Below are positions 6,778 to 14,540 of a stretch of DNA of 15,284 bases, piece after piece. Position 1 is the stretch's first letter. Each line of letters begins with the position of its first letter. The position numbers were made by a program, and so were the translations under genes. The DNA lies in NCBI GenBank assembly GCA_019105125.1, contig JAHRWO010000284.1:1-15284 (forward strand). The letters run 5' to 3'. Source of the DNA: Flavobacterium sp. (GTDB lineage Bacteria; Bacteroidota; Bacteroidia; Flavobacteriales; Flavobacteriaceae). The notes beneath the pieces are model-generated. The model did not search any database, had not been told where the DNA came from, and saw nothing but the letters and a program-made list of their open reading frames with translations.

Positions 6778-9700
6778 CTAATATTCTTCTAAATATAAAT
6801 CATTTAACAATGAATTCCCTTTTTTTTGCTTACCAAAGGAGGCCCTTTTGTGATTATCATTTAAGGATTCATCAATCATTCCTTTTATTAAATTTTCAAT
6901 TTCCTTTTCTTCTAAATAGGTTTTAGCGCTTAATTTATAAAACTCTTTGATATTTATTTTTCCGTTTTCAGTTATGAAAGCAATTCCGCTAATTTTTTTT
7001 TGATTAGACTTATATGAATTTTCTTCAATATTTAACTTTTTAAAGAAAAAATACATGATTTTTTTTCCATTAAATTTTACTTCTTTTGAATCATAGAATG
7101 TTAAAGAATCTTTTTTATTATCAATATTTTCAGAATAGATTACAGCTGCCATAGCAATTTCTTTTGCATCAAATTTGTTTAAAAAAGAGTTGTCTTTTGC
7201 ATGGTGCATCATTAAAAATCCTACGAATTGTGTTTTTTCATTTTTCAGAATTTTATTCAACGTATTTTCTTCAACTTGATTGTTTTTTTCCAATTGAACT
7301 TCGGCAAAAGCCAAATCTAATTCGTCAATATTTAATTCGCTTGCTTTTTTAAATAATTGAACAACTTCTTTGTCGGTTTTAAAAGGGTGTAAGATAGTGT
7401 AATAACTTATGAAGTTTTCAATAGGCGCCTCATTTTCATAATATTCTTCTTCGTCTTCAGATTTTATGTTTTGCTTGTTTTTCCAACTAGCTAAACGCTT
7501 AAATTCGAGTTTAGCATTGGTTAAGAGCATTTTTTTGAATGATTTTATTTTTTTAGCATTTCCATACTTTTTTATCAAAAGTTTGTGAGTTAAAGACACA
7601 ATGGGTTCATTATATTCTTTAATGCTGAAATATTGAAATATATTTGGAAATAAAACCTGACTGTTTTCTAAATCTTCCTCAAATTGGTTGAATAATCCAA
7701 TTATTTCATATTCATTGTCTGAAATAGGTAAATCATATTCTAACAATTCTACTATTTTTTTATATGCTTCTTTGCTTTTTTGTAGCGTTAAGGCACGAAG
7801 GATAGCAAACTGAATTACTGTGTTTACGTCTTCTTTTTTGTAAACGTTTTCTAGATAAGCAATTACTTCAGGAGTTTTAATTCTTCCGAGTTTTTCATAT
7901 AATTCGCCCAAAACTTCAGTCTCATCATCTCTAAATTTAAAGGTGTTTAAAAATATTTTGAACTTAGGTAAATCCTCTTTTTCAATCTTTAAATATTCAA
8001 TTGATTTCAGTGCAGAGTATCGGATGCTATCGTGTTTACTAAGAACGTCATTCAAGAATAAATCCATTTTGTTTTCAAAAATATTTTCAGAATCTTTGTT
8101 TTCTAAACGAATAGAATTGAACGTTTTTTCTACAAAAGGATCTACATTTTCGTTATTTTTTGCAACCAAAGTAGATAATTCATAAACATTGTTTCCTTTT
8201 ATAAGAAGCTTGTATTTAATGGCTTGTTTCGAGTTGTTCTTTGAAACTAAAGCTTCGAAAGTATGTACGTTATTGTCTGAGTTGATTTTTTCCTCTATTA
8301 TTTTCAGTTTTTCTTCTTTTGGGAACAGTTGCGAATTCCAATTAGATTCTAAATAATGCGCTGGTAGATTCACATCCAAGTCTGGTACTGCTACTTCAAT
8401 TATGTCGCCATAATTGGCATCATTTTCTTGTTTTTGATTGATGAATTTATCACCTGTGATTTTTTTTCGGTATTCGTTCCAAATACTATCTATTGATTTT
8501 TCATTCTCATAGCGATGGTATTTGTAATAATTGAGTTGAATGATTGAGCCATTACTACCTATGAATTGATAGTTTTTTGATTTAGCGGTAAAGTGATTTT
8601 TCTTTTTTGTGCCATTATTTATTTCATTTTCAATTAAGAAATCCAAATGTTCGTTTTGCTTTTTTGGAATTTCAATGCTAAAATGATTTATCGAATCTCT
8701 AAAAGTTTTATAACTTTCAGAATCTATAGTAGGTTGCATCGTAAAAGATTCGAAGAAACGTTTGGTGTCATTTTCTTCAGAATTCACAGATCCTAAAAGG
8801 TAATATTTATTCCCGTTTAATACAGTTTTGAGCTGGACTTCTTTGTTCTCAATTTTCGATTTAGAATAGAAAGCTGTTCTTCCCTTGTTAAATTTTGTTT
8901 GTGTGGAATCCAATTTGTGTTGGTTGTAAAATTCTTGATGAATACGTTTTAACTCATATTCTGAATTTTCCAAATTATCAATTTCCGAAAGCGTTTTCTC
9001 GATTAGAAAATAGAAACTTTTTTTCTTTTCGTCTAATGCGGTTATAGTAATATCAGAATTATCTTTTCCATTGTTTTTATTTCCTGAATAGCTGTTATAG
9101 GCTGGAATTTCAACGGTAAAACTTCCTTTTCGTGGACGAATAGTTTCCCAATTAGTTTTACTTTCCTTGATTTCAATTTTTGAAAAAATTTCTTCTTCGA
9201 ATCGTCTTACATAATCACCTTCTCCTCCCATAATTACTGCTATGATTTCAAGTGGAGTAATGTAGTATCGATAGCGTTGTGCGTTGCCGGTTTTGGTTTT
9301 GCTTTTTAAATCGTATACCCAATAATTTTTTTCTTGGTAGGATTTTTTTTCTAAAATTTCTCCCGGAATGTTTTCATAAAACAAACTATCTAATGTTTTG
9401 ATATTAAATGTTTTATCCTTCTTGTTGATAAAATCATTCAAGGGTTTTCTTTTAACATTAATAAAACCACCATTTGCCAAATCTGGGGATTCTAAATCTT
9501 CCCCGTTTTCAAGTACGATTTCAAAAAGAGGAAGTGAAATCATGCCATCGGCTGTGCTTTTGTTTTTTAATTCTGGTTTGGTGAAGTATTCTTCAATTTG
9601 CTTTTTGACTGCCTTTCCTTTTTCGGTATAATTCCCAAAAACTGGAGTTACCTTATAACCTTTTGCCCGTAATAATTCGATAACGCCATTAGGACCAGGT

Positions 9701-10476
9701 AAGTGAGCCGCTCCAATGGCACTAAATAAACTTCCCGTTTTCATGATAGAATCCATGTTTTTTACCATTTCAATATTACGGTCAAACAACATGGCTTTGA
9801 GGAATGATTTAGGCGAACTTAACATAGTTAAAGAATCAATCATGTCTAAGTCTTTTTCACGGTAGAAATCATTTAAAGCTTGATCATACGATTTGTTTTT
9901 TACGATTTTTAAAATAGCCTGACGGTTTTTATCGACTTCACTTTCATCCATTTTTGCTTGTGCCATCATGATGTTCAGTGTAGATTGTTTTACATCTTCT
10001 AAACCCACCGTTTTTTTGTTGAATTTTCTACCTGTTCTATAGATAAACATATCCAAATAGGTTTCTTCTTGGTAGTCTTTTTGTGCTTCATCGGTTCGGG
10101 TAAGTAAACTTATAAGGTTGTAATTACTGCTTTTGAATAGGGGATATAAGTCGTTTTTTTCAAGTGGTTGAATATAGAATTTGCTGTAGAATTTCCCTTG
10201 GTTTATGTATTGACTATAAAAACTAAATAAATCAAAAAGTGAAGTCCATGTTCTAGGTTCACTTTCATTAGCGATAATATCTGCTTCTTGAAGATGTTTG
10301 AAAAAGTTATCTGATAAATGATATGAAACTTTATCGCTTACGTGCATAGATCCATAAACGTATGATTTTTTTTGGAGTCCATTTCCACTAATTTCCCATA
10401 ATAAACTTTGGTATTTTTTTTCTTGAGCAAATAATGAAGCTGATAGCAGGGCTAATAGAAGAGCAATTTTTTTCAA
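6778..10476 (-). CDS. Giant secreted TraB/GumN family protein with C-terminal HEAT-like region
   Basis: 1232 aa if translation starts at the TTG at 10476, which gives the signal peptide MKKIALLLALLSASLFAQ. The frame also opens at a TTG at 10503, but that lies inside the likely -7 box. Residues about 20-285 are the TraB/GumN domain (related to the Tiki metalloprotease fold), with the two family GxxH motifs GSMH (His45) and GAAHLPG (His258), plus Glu71 and TVGLED. The usual family size is about 280-400 aa; here nearly 950 residues are added. Residues about 338-437, 446-582 and 591-791 look like three diverged copies of one module, with SF-VEIP or HFSIEIP starts and FFESFTMQP or VEKTFNSIRLE ends. 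Residues about 800-1020 are helical and HEAT-like, with a charged C-terminus and no T9SS sorting domain. Probably periplasmic; function unknown, protease activity only inferred. First gene of a four-gene operon. Confidence 0.88.
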   Translation of the reverse strand: MKKIALLLALLSASLFAQEKKYQSLLWEISGNGLQKKSYVYGSMHVSDKVSYHLSDNFFKHLQEADIIANESEPRTWTSLFDLFSFYSQYINQGKFYSKFYIQPLEKNDLYPLFKSSNYNLISLLTRTDEAQKDYQEETYLDMFIYRTGRKFNKKTVGLEDVKQSTLNIMMAQAKMDESEVDKNRQAILKIVKNKSYDQALNDFYREKDLDMIDSLTMLSSPKSFLKAMLFDRNIEMVKNMDSIMKTGSLFSAIGAAHLPGPNGVIELLRAKGYKVTPVFGNYTEKGKAVKKQIEEYFTKPELKNKSTADGMISLPLFEIVLENGEDLESPDLANGGFINVKRKPLNDFINKKDKTFNIKTLDSLFYENIPGEILEKKSYQEKNYWVYDLKSKTKTGNAQRYRYYITPLEIIAVIMGGEGDYVRRFEEEIFSKIEIKESKTNWETIRPRKGSFTVEIPAYNSYSGNKNNGKDNSDITITALDEKKKSFYFLIEKTLSEIDNLENSEYELKRIHQEFYNQHKLDSTQTKFNKGRTAFYSKSKIENKEVQLKTVLNGNKYYLLGSVNSEENDTKRFFESFTMQPTIDSESYKTFRDSINHFSIEIPKKQNEHLDFLIENEINNGTKKKNHFTAKSKNYQFIGSNGSIIQLNYYKYHRYENEKSIDSIWNEYRKKITGDKFINQKQENDANYGDIIEVAVPDLDVNLPAHYLESNWNSQLFPKEEKLKIIEEKINSDNNVHTFEALVSKNNSKQAIKYKLLIKGNNVYELSTLVAKNNENVDPFVEKTFNSIRLENKDSENIFENKMDLFLNDVLSKHDSIRYSALKSIEYLKIEKEDLPKFKIFLNTFKFRDDETEVLGELYEKLGRIKTPEVIAYLENVYKKEDVNTVIQFAILRALTLQKSKEAYKKIVELLEYDLPISDNEYEIIGLFNQFEEDLENSQVLFPNIFQYFSIKEYNEPIVSLTHKLLIKKYGNAKKIKSFKKMLLTNAKLEFKRLASWKNKQNIKSEDEEEYYENEAPIENFISYYTILHPFKTDKEVVQLFKKASELNIDELDLAFAEVQLEKNNQVEENTLNKILKNEKTQFVGFLMMHHAKDNSFLNKFDAKEIAMAAVIYSENIDNKKDSLTFYDSKEVKFNGKKIMYFFFKKLNIEENSYKSNQKKISGIAFITENGKINIKEFYKLSAKTYLEEKEIENLIKGMIDESLNDNHKRASFGKQKKGNSLLNDLYLEEY

Positions 10477-10500
10477 AGCTATTTTCTTTTTTCGTTTACC

Positions 10501-10508
10501 CAAATATA
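10501..10508 (-). promoter_or_regulatory. -7 promoter box of the TraB/GumN operon
   Basis: On the - strand this reads TATATTTG, a perfect TAnnTTTG box. Transcription would start near 10494, giving a leader of about 18 nt to the TTG at 10476 and excluding the TTG at 10503 as start. No clear -33 TTTG is seen at the right distance, so the promoter may be weak. Confidence 0.55.
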
Positions 10509-10523
10509 CAGTATTTTGAAAAG

Positions 10524-10560
10524 AAAAAAACCTTAACTCTTGTTAAAGAATTAAGGTTTT
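10524..10560 (-). terminator. Rho-independent terminator after tsf
   Basis: Read on the - strand, AAAACCTTAATTCTT (10560-10546) pairs with AAGAGTTAAGGTTTT (10541-10527), a 15-bp stem with one G-U pair and a TAAC tetraloop, continuing into a run of seven T. It ends the ribosomal protein/tsf unit just before the TraB/GumN promoter. Confidence 0.88.
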
Positions 10561-10583
10561 GTATTTAGGAGTTTAGAATAAGA

Positions 10584-11405
10584 TTATCCTAAAGCAACTC
10601 TTTTGAATCCAGTAACAGTTAAGTTAGCGTCTACAGATTTGATGTAGTTAGCAACACTCATAGAACTGTCTTTGATGAAATCTTGGTTTACTAAAGTATT
10701 GTCTTTGTAAAAACGTTGGATTTTTCCTTTAGAAATGTTATCTAACATTGCTTCTGGTTTACCTTCAGCTCTTAATTGCTCTTTAGCGATTTCGATTTCT
10801 TTTTCAATGATTGCAGCATCAACACCAGCTTCGTTTAAAGCGATTGGGTTCATAGCAGCAGCTTGCATAGCAACGTTTTTAGCAGCTTCGTCAGCACCAG
10901 CAACGTTAGCAGATAACGCTACTAATGTAGCGATTTTACCAGCGTGGATGTAAGAACCTACGAAAGCTCCTTCTAATCTTTCGAAAGCACCGATTTCGAT
11001 TTTTTCACCGATAACACCAGTCTGTTCGATTAATTTCTCAGCAACAGTGATTCCATTGAAATCAGAAGCTAATAATTCTTCTTTAGTAGCATAGTTTAAA
11101 GCTTGGTTAGCTAAATCATTTGCTAATTTAACGAATGACTCGTTTTTACCTACGAAGTCAGTCTCACAATTTAATGTGATTGCAACACCCGCAGTTTTAT
11201 CAGCGTTGATAACAGCAACAGCAGCACCTTCAGTAGATTCTCTATCTGAACGGTTAGCAGCTACTTTTTGACCTTTTTTTCTTAAGTTTTCGATAGCTAA
11301 ATCGAAATCTCCTTCAGCCTCCACTAATGCTTTTTTACAATCCATCATTCCAGCACCAGTGATAGTTCTTAATTTATTTACGTCTGCAGCAGTAATATTT
11401 GCCAT
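10584..11405 (-). CDS. tsf: Translation elongation factor Ts
   Basis: A 273-aa EF-Ts, the guanine nucleotide exchange factor that recycles EF-Tu-GDP to EF-Tu-GTP in the cytoplasm. The N-terminal UBA-like helix block is clear (ITAADVNKLRTITGAGMMDC, 4-23, then KKALVEAEGDFDLAIENLRK). The core holds the conserved TDFVGKN loop (82-88), which contacts the EF-Tu magnesium site, and the HAGKIATLVAL segment. The C-terminal NQDFIKDSSMSVANYIKS region is also typical. The length is normal for Bacteroidota. The gene follows rpsB with a 136-bp gap holding a large inverted repeat, and a strong terminator lies 24 nt past its stop. The rpsB-tsf order is near universal in bacteria. Confidence 0.99.
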   Translation of the reverse strand: MANITAADVNKLRTITGAGMMDCKKALVEAEGDFDLAIENLRKKGQKVAANRSDRESTEGAAVAVINADKTAGVAITLNCETDFVGKNESFVKLANDLANQALNYATKEELLASDFNGITVAEKLIEQTGVIGEKIEIGAFERLEGAFVGSYIHAGKIATLVALSANVAGADEAAKNVAMQAAAMNPIALNEAGVDAAIIEKEIEIAKEQLRAEGKPEAMLDNISKGKIQRFYKDNTLVNQDFIKDSSMSVANYIKSVDANLTVTGFKRVALG

Positions 11406-11440
11406 TTTGTATTTTTTTTATTTGTTGTTTATAAAAGTAA

Positions 11441-11535
11441 AAATTCCAATTACTAAATCCCAAATTCCAATTTTACTAAATTGCTAACTAAAAGTTAGAA
11501 CAAGTTTGGAATTTGGAATTTAATTCTTGGAATTA
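11441..11535 (-). repeat. Inverted repeat of AAATTCCAA units in the rpsB-tsf gap
   Basis: AAATCCCAAATTCCAA (11455-11470) faces TTGGAATTTGGAATTT (11506-11521): 15 of 16 positions pair directly, and the odd one can wobble in one RNA strand. A small nested hairpin CTAACT-AAA-AGTTAG (11484-11498) sits in the loop. Further single copies of the unit lie outside, AAATTCCAA at 11441-11449 and TTGGAATT at 11528-11535. On the transcribed strand no clean U-run follows, so it is not an obvious terminator. It looks like a dispersed intergenic palindrome, or an attenuating or RNA-processing element. Confidence 0.7.
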
Positions 11536-11541
11536 ATTGAT

Positions 11542-12303
11542 TTATGCTTCAGTTTCAGTAGCAGGAGCTTCAGTAGCTTCTACTTCTTTAGCTGGTAATT
11601 CATCTTTTTCAACTTTTCTATCAGAAAGACCTTCTACGATTGCAGAAGAAACTAATGATAAAACTTTTTCAATTGATTTAGAAGCATCGTCATTTGCAGG
11701 AATTACGAAGTCAATTGGACGTGGATCCGAATTCGTATCTACCATTGCGAACACTGGAATGTTTAATTTTTGAGCTTCTTTAACAGCGATATGCTCAGCT
11801 TTTACGTCAACTACGAATAATGCAGCTGGTAATCTAGACATATCTGCAATTGAACCTAAGTTTTTCTCTAACTTAGCTCTTAAACGATCAACTTGTAATC
11901 TTTCTTTTTTAGATAAAGTCATGAAAGTACCGTCTTTCTTCATTCTATCAATAGAAGCCATTTTCTTAACAGCTTTACGGATAGTTACGAAGTTAGTTAA
12001 CATACCACCTGGCCATCTTTCAGTGATGTAAGGCATGTTACAAGCTGCTGCTTTTTCAGCAACGATATCTTTCGCTTGTTTTTTGGTAGCAACGAATAAT
12101 ACTTTTCTACCAGATGCAGCAATTTTTTTCAAAGCTTCATTAGCTTCTTCAATTTTAGCTGCAGTTTTATATAGGTTAATGATATGAATACCATTACGCT
12201 CCATATAAATGTAAGGAGCCATGTTTGGATCCCATTTACGAGTCATGTGTCCGAAGTGTACACCTGCTTCTAATAACTCTTTAACGTCAATTTTGTTTGC
12301 CAT
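11542..12303 (-). CDS. rpsB: 30S ribosomal protein S2 (uS2)
   Basis: A 253-aa S2 protein. Typical blocks are present: LLEAGVHFGHMTRKWDPNMA (10-29), ERNGIHIINL (35-44), ERWPGGMLTNF (95-105) and DTNSDPRPIDFVIPANDDA (189-207). S2 joins the small subunit late and helps bind S1 and mRNA. The C-terminus carries a Glu/Ala/Thr-rich acidic tail of about 25 residues (EKDELPAKEVEATEAPATETEA), a common lineage-specific extension. It starts 175 bp downstream of the rpsI stop. That gap contains two hairpins that may form a regulatory leader. It is followed by tsf in the conserved order. Confidence 0.99.
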   Translation of the reverse strand: MANKIDVKELLEAGVHFGHMTRKWDPNMAPYIYMERNGIHIINLYKTAAKIEEANEALKKIAASGRKVLFVATKKQAKDIVAEKAAACNMPYITERWPGGMLTNFVTIRKAVKKMASIDRMKKDGTFMTLSKKERLQVDRLRAKLEKNLGSIADMSRLPAALFVVDVKAEHIAVKEAQKLNIPVFAMVDTNSDPRPIDFVIPANDDASKSIEKVLSLVSSAIVEGLSDRKVEKDELPAKEVEATEAPATETEA

Positions 12304-12332
12304 TGTGTAATAGTTTACGTTCCGTGATTAGC

Positions 12333-12369
12333 AATTTTCAAGTAGTCACTTGCGTTAGTCTTGAAAATT
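12333..12369 (-). promoter_or_regulatory. Stable hairpin in the rpsB leader, candidate S2 autoregulatory element
   Basis: On the - strand, AATTTTCAAG (12369-12360) and CTTGAAAATT (12342-12333) form a perfect 10-bp stem around a 17-nt loop, ending 29 nt before the rpsB ATG. A second hairpin, TTCCTT-GTAAAA-AGGGAA with one G-U pair, lies upstream at 12402-12385. No U-run follows either stem, so they are not terminators. Many ribosomal protein operons carry leader RNAs bound by their product; whether this is one is not shown here. Confidence 0.4.
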
Positions 12370-12478
12370 TAGATGCTAAACTAATTCCCTTTTTACAAGG
12401 AATATCGACAACTTAGTTTTTAATTCAATTTTAATTGTAAAAATAAATCTGAAAATATATTCTGATAAATACCGAATA

Positions 12479-12865
12479 TTAACGTTTCGAGAATTGGAAT
12501 CTCTTACGTGCTTTTTTCTGACCGAATTTTTTACGTTCAACCATTCTAGGATCTCTTGTTAATAGTCCTTCTGGTTTAAGGATAGCTCTGTTTTCAGCTT
12601 CTACCTCACACATTGCGCGAGCGATAGCCATTCTCACAGCTTCTGCTTGTCCTGTAGTACCACCACCATATACGTTTACTTTAACGTCAAAGTTTGATAC
12701 ATTTTCTGTCATAGACATTGGTTGTAAAACTTTGTACTGTAAAGTTGCAGTTGGGAAGTAGTTAGTGAATTCTCTTTTGTTTACAGTGATTTTTCCTGTT
12801 CCTTCTGAAACATAAACACGTGCAACAGCGCATTTTCTTCTACCGATTTTGTGAATAACTCCCAT
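12479..12865 (-). CDS. rpsI: 30S ribosomal protein S9 (uS9)
   Basis: A 128-aa S9 with the expected GRRKCAVARVYV (8-19), VYGGGTTGQAEAVRMAIARA (65-84) and the basic C-terminal tail LLTRDPRMVERKKFGQKKAR ending in KRFQFSKR. In assembled 30S subunits this tail reaches the P-site tRNA, and its final Ser-Lys-Arg is conserved. The start codon overlaps the rplM stop by one base (TAATG), the usual coupled arrangement of these two genes. A weak AT-rich hairpin (arms near 12457-12462 and 12474-12480) follows the stop, but I do not call it a terminator. Confidence 0.99.
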   Translation of the reverse strand: MGVIHKIGRRKCAVARVYVSEGTGKITVNKREFTNYFPTATLQYKVLQPMSMTENVSNFDVKVNVYGGGTTGQAEAVRMAIARAMCEVEAENRAILKPEGLLTRDPRMVERKKFGQKKARKRFQFSKR

Positions 12866-13320
12866 TACTTAAGATCGTTTAGGTTAACGGTTTTAGGTGA
12901 TTGAGCCGCATGTTTGTGCTCAGGACCTACATATACATTTAAATTACGGAATAATTCAGCACCTAATTTGTTTTTAGGTAACATTCCTTTGATAGCTTTT
13001 TCTACTAATAATGCAGGATTTTTTTGTTGCATTACTTTAGCAGTTAAAGTTCTTTGTCCTCCTGGGTAACCTGTGTGACGAACGTAAGTTTTGTCATCTA
13101 ACTTGTTACCAGTAAGGTTGATTTTTTCTGCGTTGATAACAATTACGTTATCTCCACAATCAACGTGCGGTGTATAACTTGGCTTGTATTTACCTCTTAA
13201 AAGCATCGCTACTTTTGTAGATAAACGACCTAAGTTATGCCCTTCAGCGTCCACAACAATCCACTGCTTGTCTGCAGTTGCTTTGTTTGCTGATACTGTT
13301 TTGTAGCTTAATGTGTTCAC
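12865..13320 (-). CDS. rplM: 50S ribosomal protein L13 (uL13)
   Basis: A 151-aa L13, an early-assembling 23S rRNA-binding protein. The blocks WIVVDAEGHNLGRLSTKVAM (20-39), LRGKYKPSYTPHVDCGDNVI (41-60), VRHTGYPGGQR (80-90), KGMLPKNKLG (111-120) and NVYVGPEHKHAAQSP (128-142) are diagnostic. It is the first gene of the rplM-rpsI pair and has a textbook Bacteroidota promoter 46-76 nt upstream of its ATG. The short leader of about 40 nt carries a small TCCC/GGGA hairpin that could be a regulatory element. Confidence 0.99.
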   Translation of the reverse strand: MNTLSYKTVSANKATADKQWIVVDAEGHNLGRLSTKVAMLLRGKYKPSYTPHVDCGDNVIVINAEKINLTGNKLDDKTYVRHTGYPGGQRTLTAKVMQQKNPALLVEKAIKGMLPKNKLGAELFRNLNVYVGPEHKHAAQSPKTVNLNDLK

Positions 13321-13365
13321 AATAATTAATTTAAATTAAACATTCCATTCCCAATAAAGGGAGTG

Positions 13366-13396
13366 CAAAAGTACAACTATTTATTAGAATTGCAAA
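13366..13396 (-). promoter_or_regulatory. rplM: Housekeeping promoter of rplM-rpsI
   Basis: On the - strand TTTG (13396-13393) is followed after exactly 19 nt by TACTTTTG (13373-13366), an exact match to the Bacteroidota consensus TTTG-N19-TAnnTTTG. Transcription would start near 13359-13361. The predicted leader begins with a small hairpin, TCCC-TTTATT-GGGA (13362-13349). Confidence 0.85.
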
Positions 13397-13517
13397 CCCC
13401 TAATGTAAAATATTATTTTTTCTAAATCGTTACACATCACATCTTTATCTAAAATTCATTTGAAGTTGTTTTTTTAAATACGAGAAATACACTATTTTTA
13501 CCTCTTAACTTTTACGT

Positions 13518-14540
13518 ATGAAAGCAAAAGCAACTCTAAAACAGATTGCCCAAGAATTTGGGGTATCCATATCTACTGTATCAAAAGCACTTAGTGATAG
13601 TCCTGAAATTAGCGATGCTACCAAAATAAAAATTCAAGAGTATGCCGCTTTGCAGAATTATAAACCGAATAGTATTGCGAAGAATCTAAAAAATCAACGC
13701 ACCAATACTATAGGAGTAATTATACCTAATATATTGAATCCTTTTTTTGCCAAAGTGTTCAGTGGAATTGAAAAAGTAGCGTTGGAAAAAGGATACAATG
13801 TGATTACCGGAATTTCCAATGAATCTTTCAACAAAGAGCAACAAGTGATGGACATGCTCAATAATGGAACTATTGATGGTTTTATTGTAGCTATTGCAGA
13901 AGAAACGCAATCCCTAAAAGAGTATAAACATTTTAAAGATATTATGAACAGCGGAACTCCTATCGTTATGTTTGATAGAGTAGCCGATGGAATTAATTGC
14001 GATAAAGTGGTGGTAGACGATTTTGATTCGGCTTACGATGCTACAACACATTTGATAAAATTAGGAAGTAAAAAAATTGCATTGCTTTCTACGATTCACA
14101 ATTTAAGTGTGGGAAAATTACGATTTGAAGGATATCAAAAAGCACTTAAAGACGCCAACATGTTAATTGATGAACAGTTAATTATTCAAGAAACTTCAAT
14201 TCAGGATTTTGATGTGAAATTACAAGCTTTAATTGCTTCGAAAAAAATGGATGCAATTTTTGCGTTGGACGAACACAGTTCAACTGCTTCAATGAAAATG
14301 GCTCTTAAAAAAGGAATCAAAATTCCAGAAGAATTGAATATTATTGGTTTTGCCGATGGTGTTTGGTCAAGACGATTAACGCCGAGTTTATCAACCGTGA
14401 GCCAACACGCACCAGAAATTGGAGCTAAAGCAGCCGAATTATTAATTCATAAATTGAATTCTAAAGACGAGTTTTACCAACCGCAAACGGTAGTGATTAA
14501 AACGGAGTTGCGTCAGAGAGAATCGACTAGGAAGTTATAA
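13518..14540 (+). CDS. LacI/GalR family transcriptional regulator
   Basis: A 340-aa regulator. Residues 5-57 are the LacI DNA-binding domain: helix-turn-helix ATLKQIAQEFGVSISTVSKA (5-24) and hinge helix NSIAKNLKNQRTNTIGVIIP (51-70). The periplasmic-binding-protein-like effector domain follows (about 62-335), with NPFFAKVFSGIE, DGFIVAI, VMFDRVADGI, GSKKIALLS and NIIGFADGVWSRRLTPSLST. Such proteins usually control sugar-use genes and respond to a sugar or nucleotide, but the target is not in this window and no clear palindromic operator was found nearby. It is transcribed away from rplM and converges on the PnuC-type gene, with a 6-bp overlap of the two gene ends. Confidence 0.96.
   Translation: MKAKATLKQIAQEFGVSISTVSKALSDSPEISDATKIKIQEYAALQNYKPNSIAKNLKNQRTNTIGVIIPNILNPFFAKVFSGIEKVALEKGYNVITGISNESFNKEQQVMDMLNNGTIDGFIVAIAEETQSLKEYKHFKDIMNSGTPIVMFDRVADGINCDKVVVDDFDSAYDATTHLIKLGSKKIALLSTIHNLSVGKLRFEGYQKALKDANMLIDEQLIIQETSIQDFDVKLQALIASKKMDAIFALDEHSSTASMKMALKKGIKIPEELNIIGFADGVWSRRLTPSLSTVSQHAPEIGAKAAELLIHKLNSKDEFYQPQTVVIKTELRQRESTRKL

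Noticed and set aside
9398..9631. Forward open frame inside the TraB/GumN gene (also those at 7164 and 7943)
   Set aside because: Antisense to a long gene with a signal peptide and conserved motifs; no family resemblance. They are shadows.
11431..11465. Internal promoter for tsf (TTTG then TACTTTTA)
   Set aside because: The spacer is 21 nt and the -7 box lacks the final G; it also overlaps the inverted repeat.
12454..12480. Terminator after rpsI
   Set aside because: A 6-bp all-weak stem near the stop without a proper U-run; read-through into rpsB seems as likely.
13493..13500. TATTTTTA as a -7 box for the LacI-type regulator gene
   Set aside because: The last base is A rather than G and no -33 element is at the correct distance; too weak to call.
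13397..13517. Operator palindrome for the LacI-type regulator in its own upstream region
   Set aside because: No LacI-like inverted repeat with a central CG was found.
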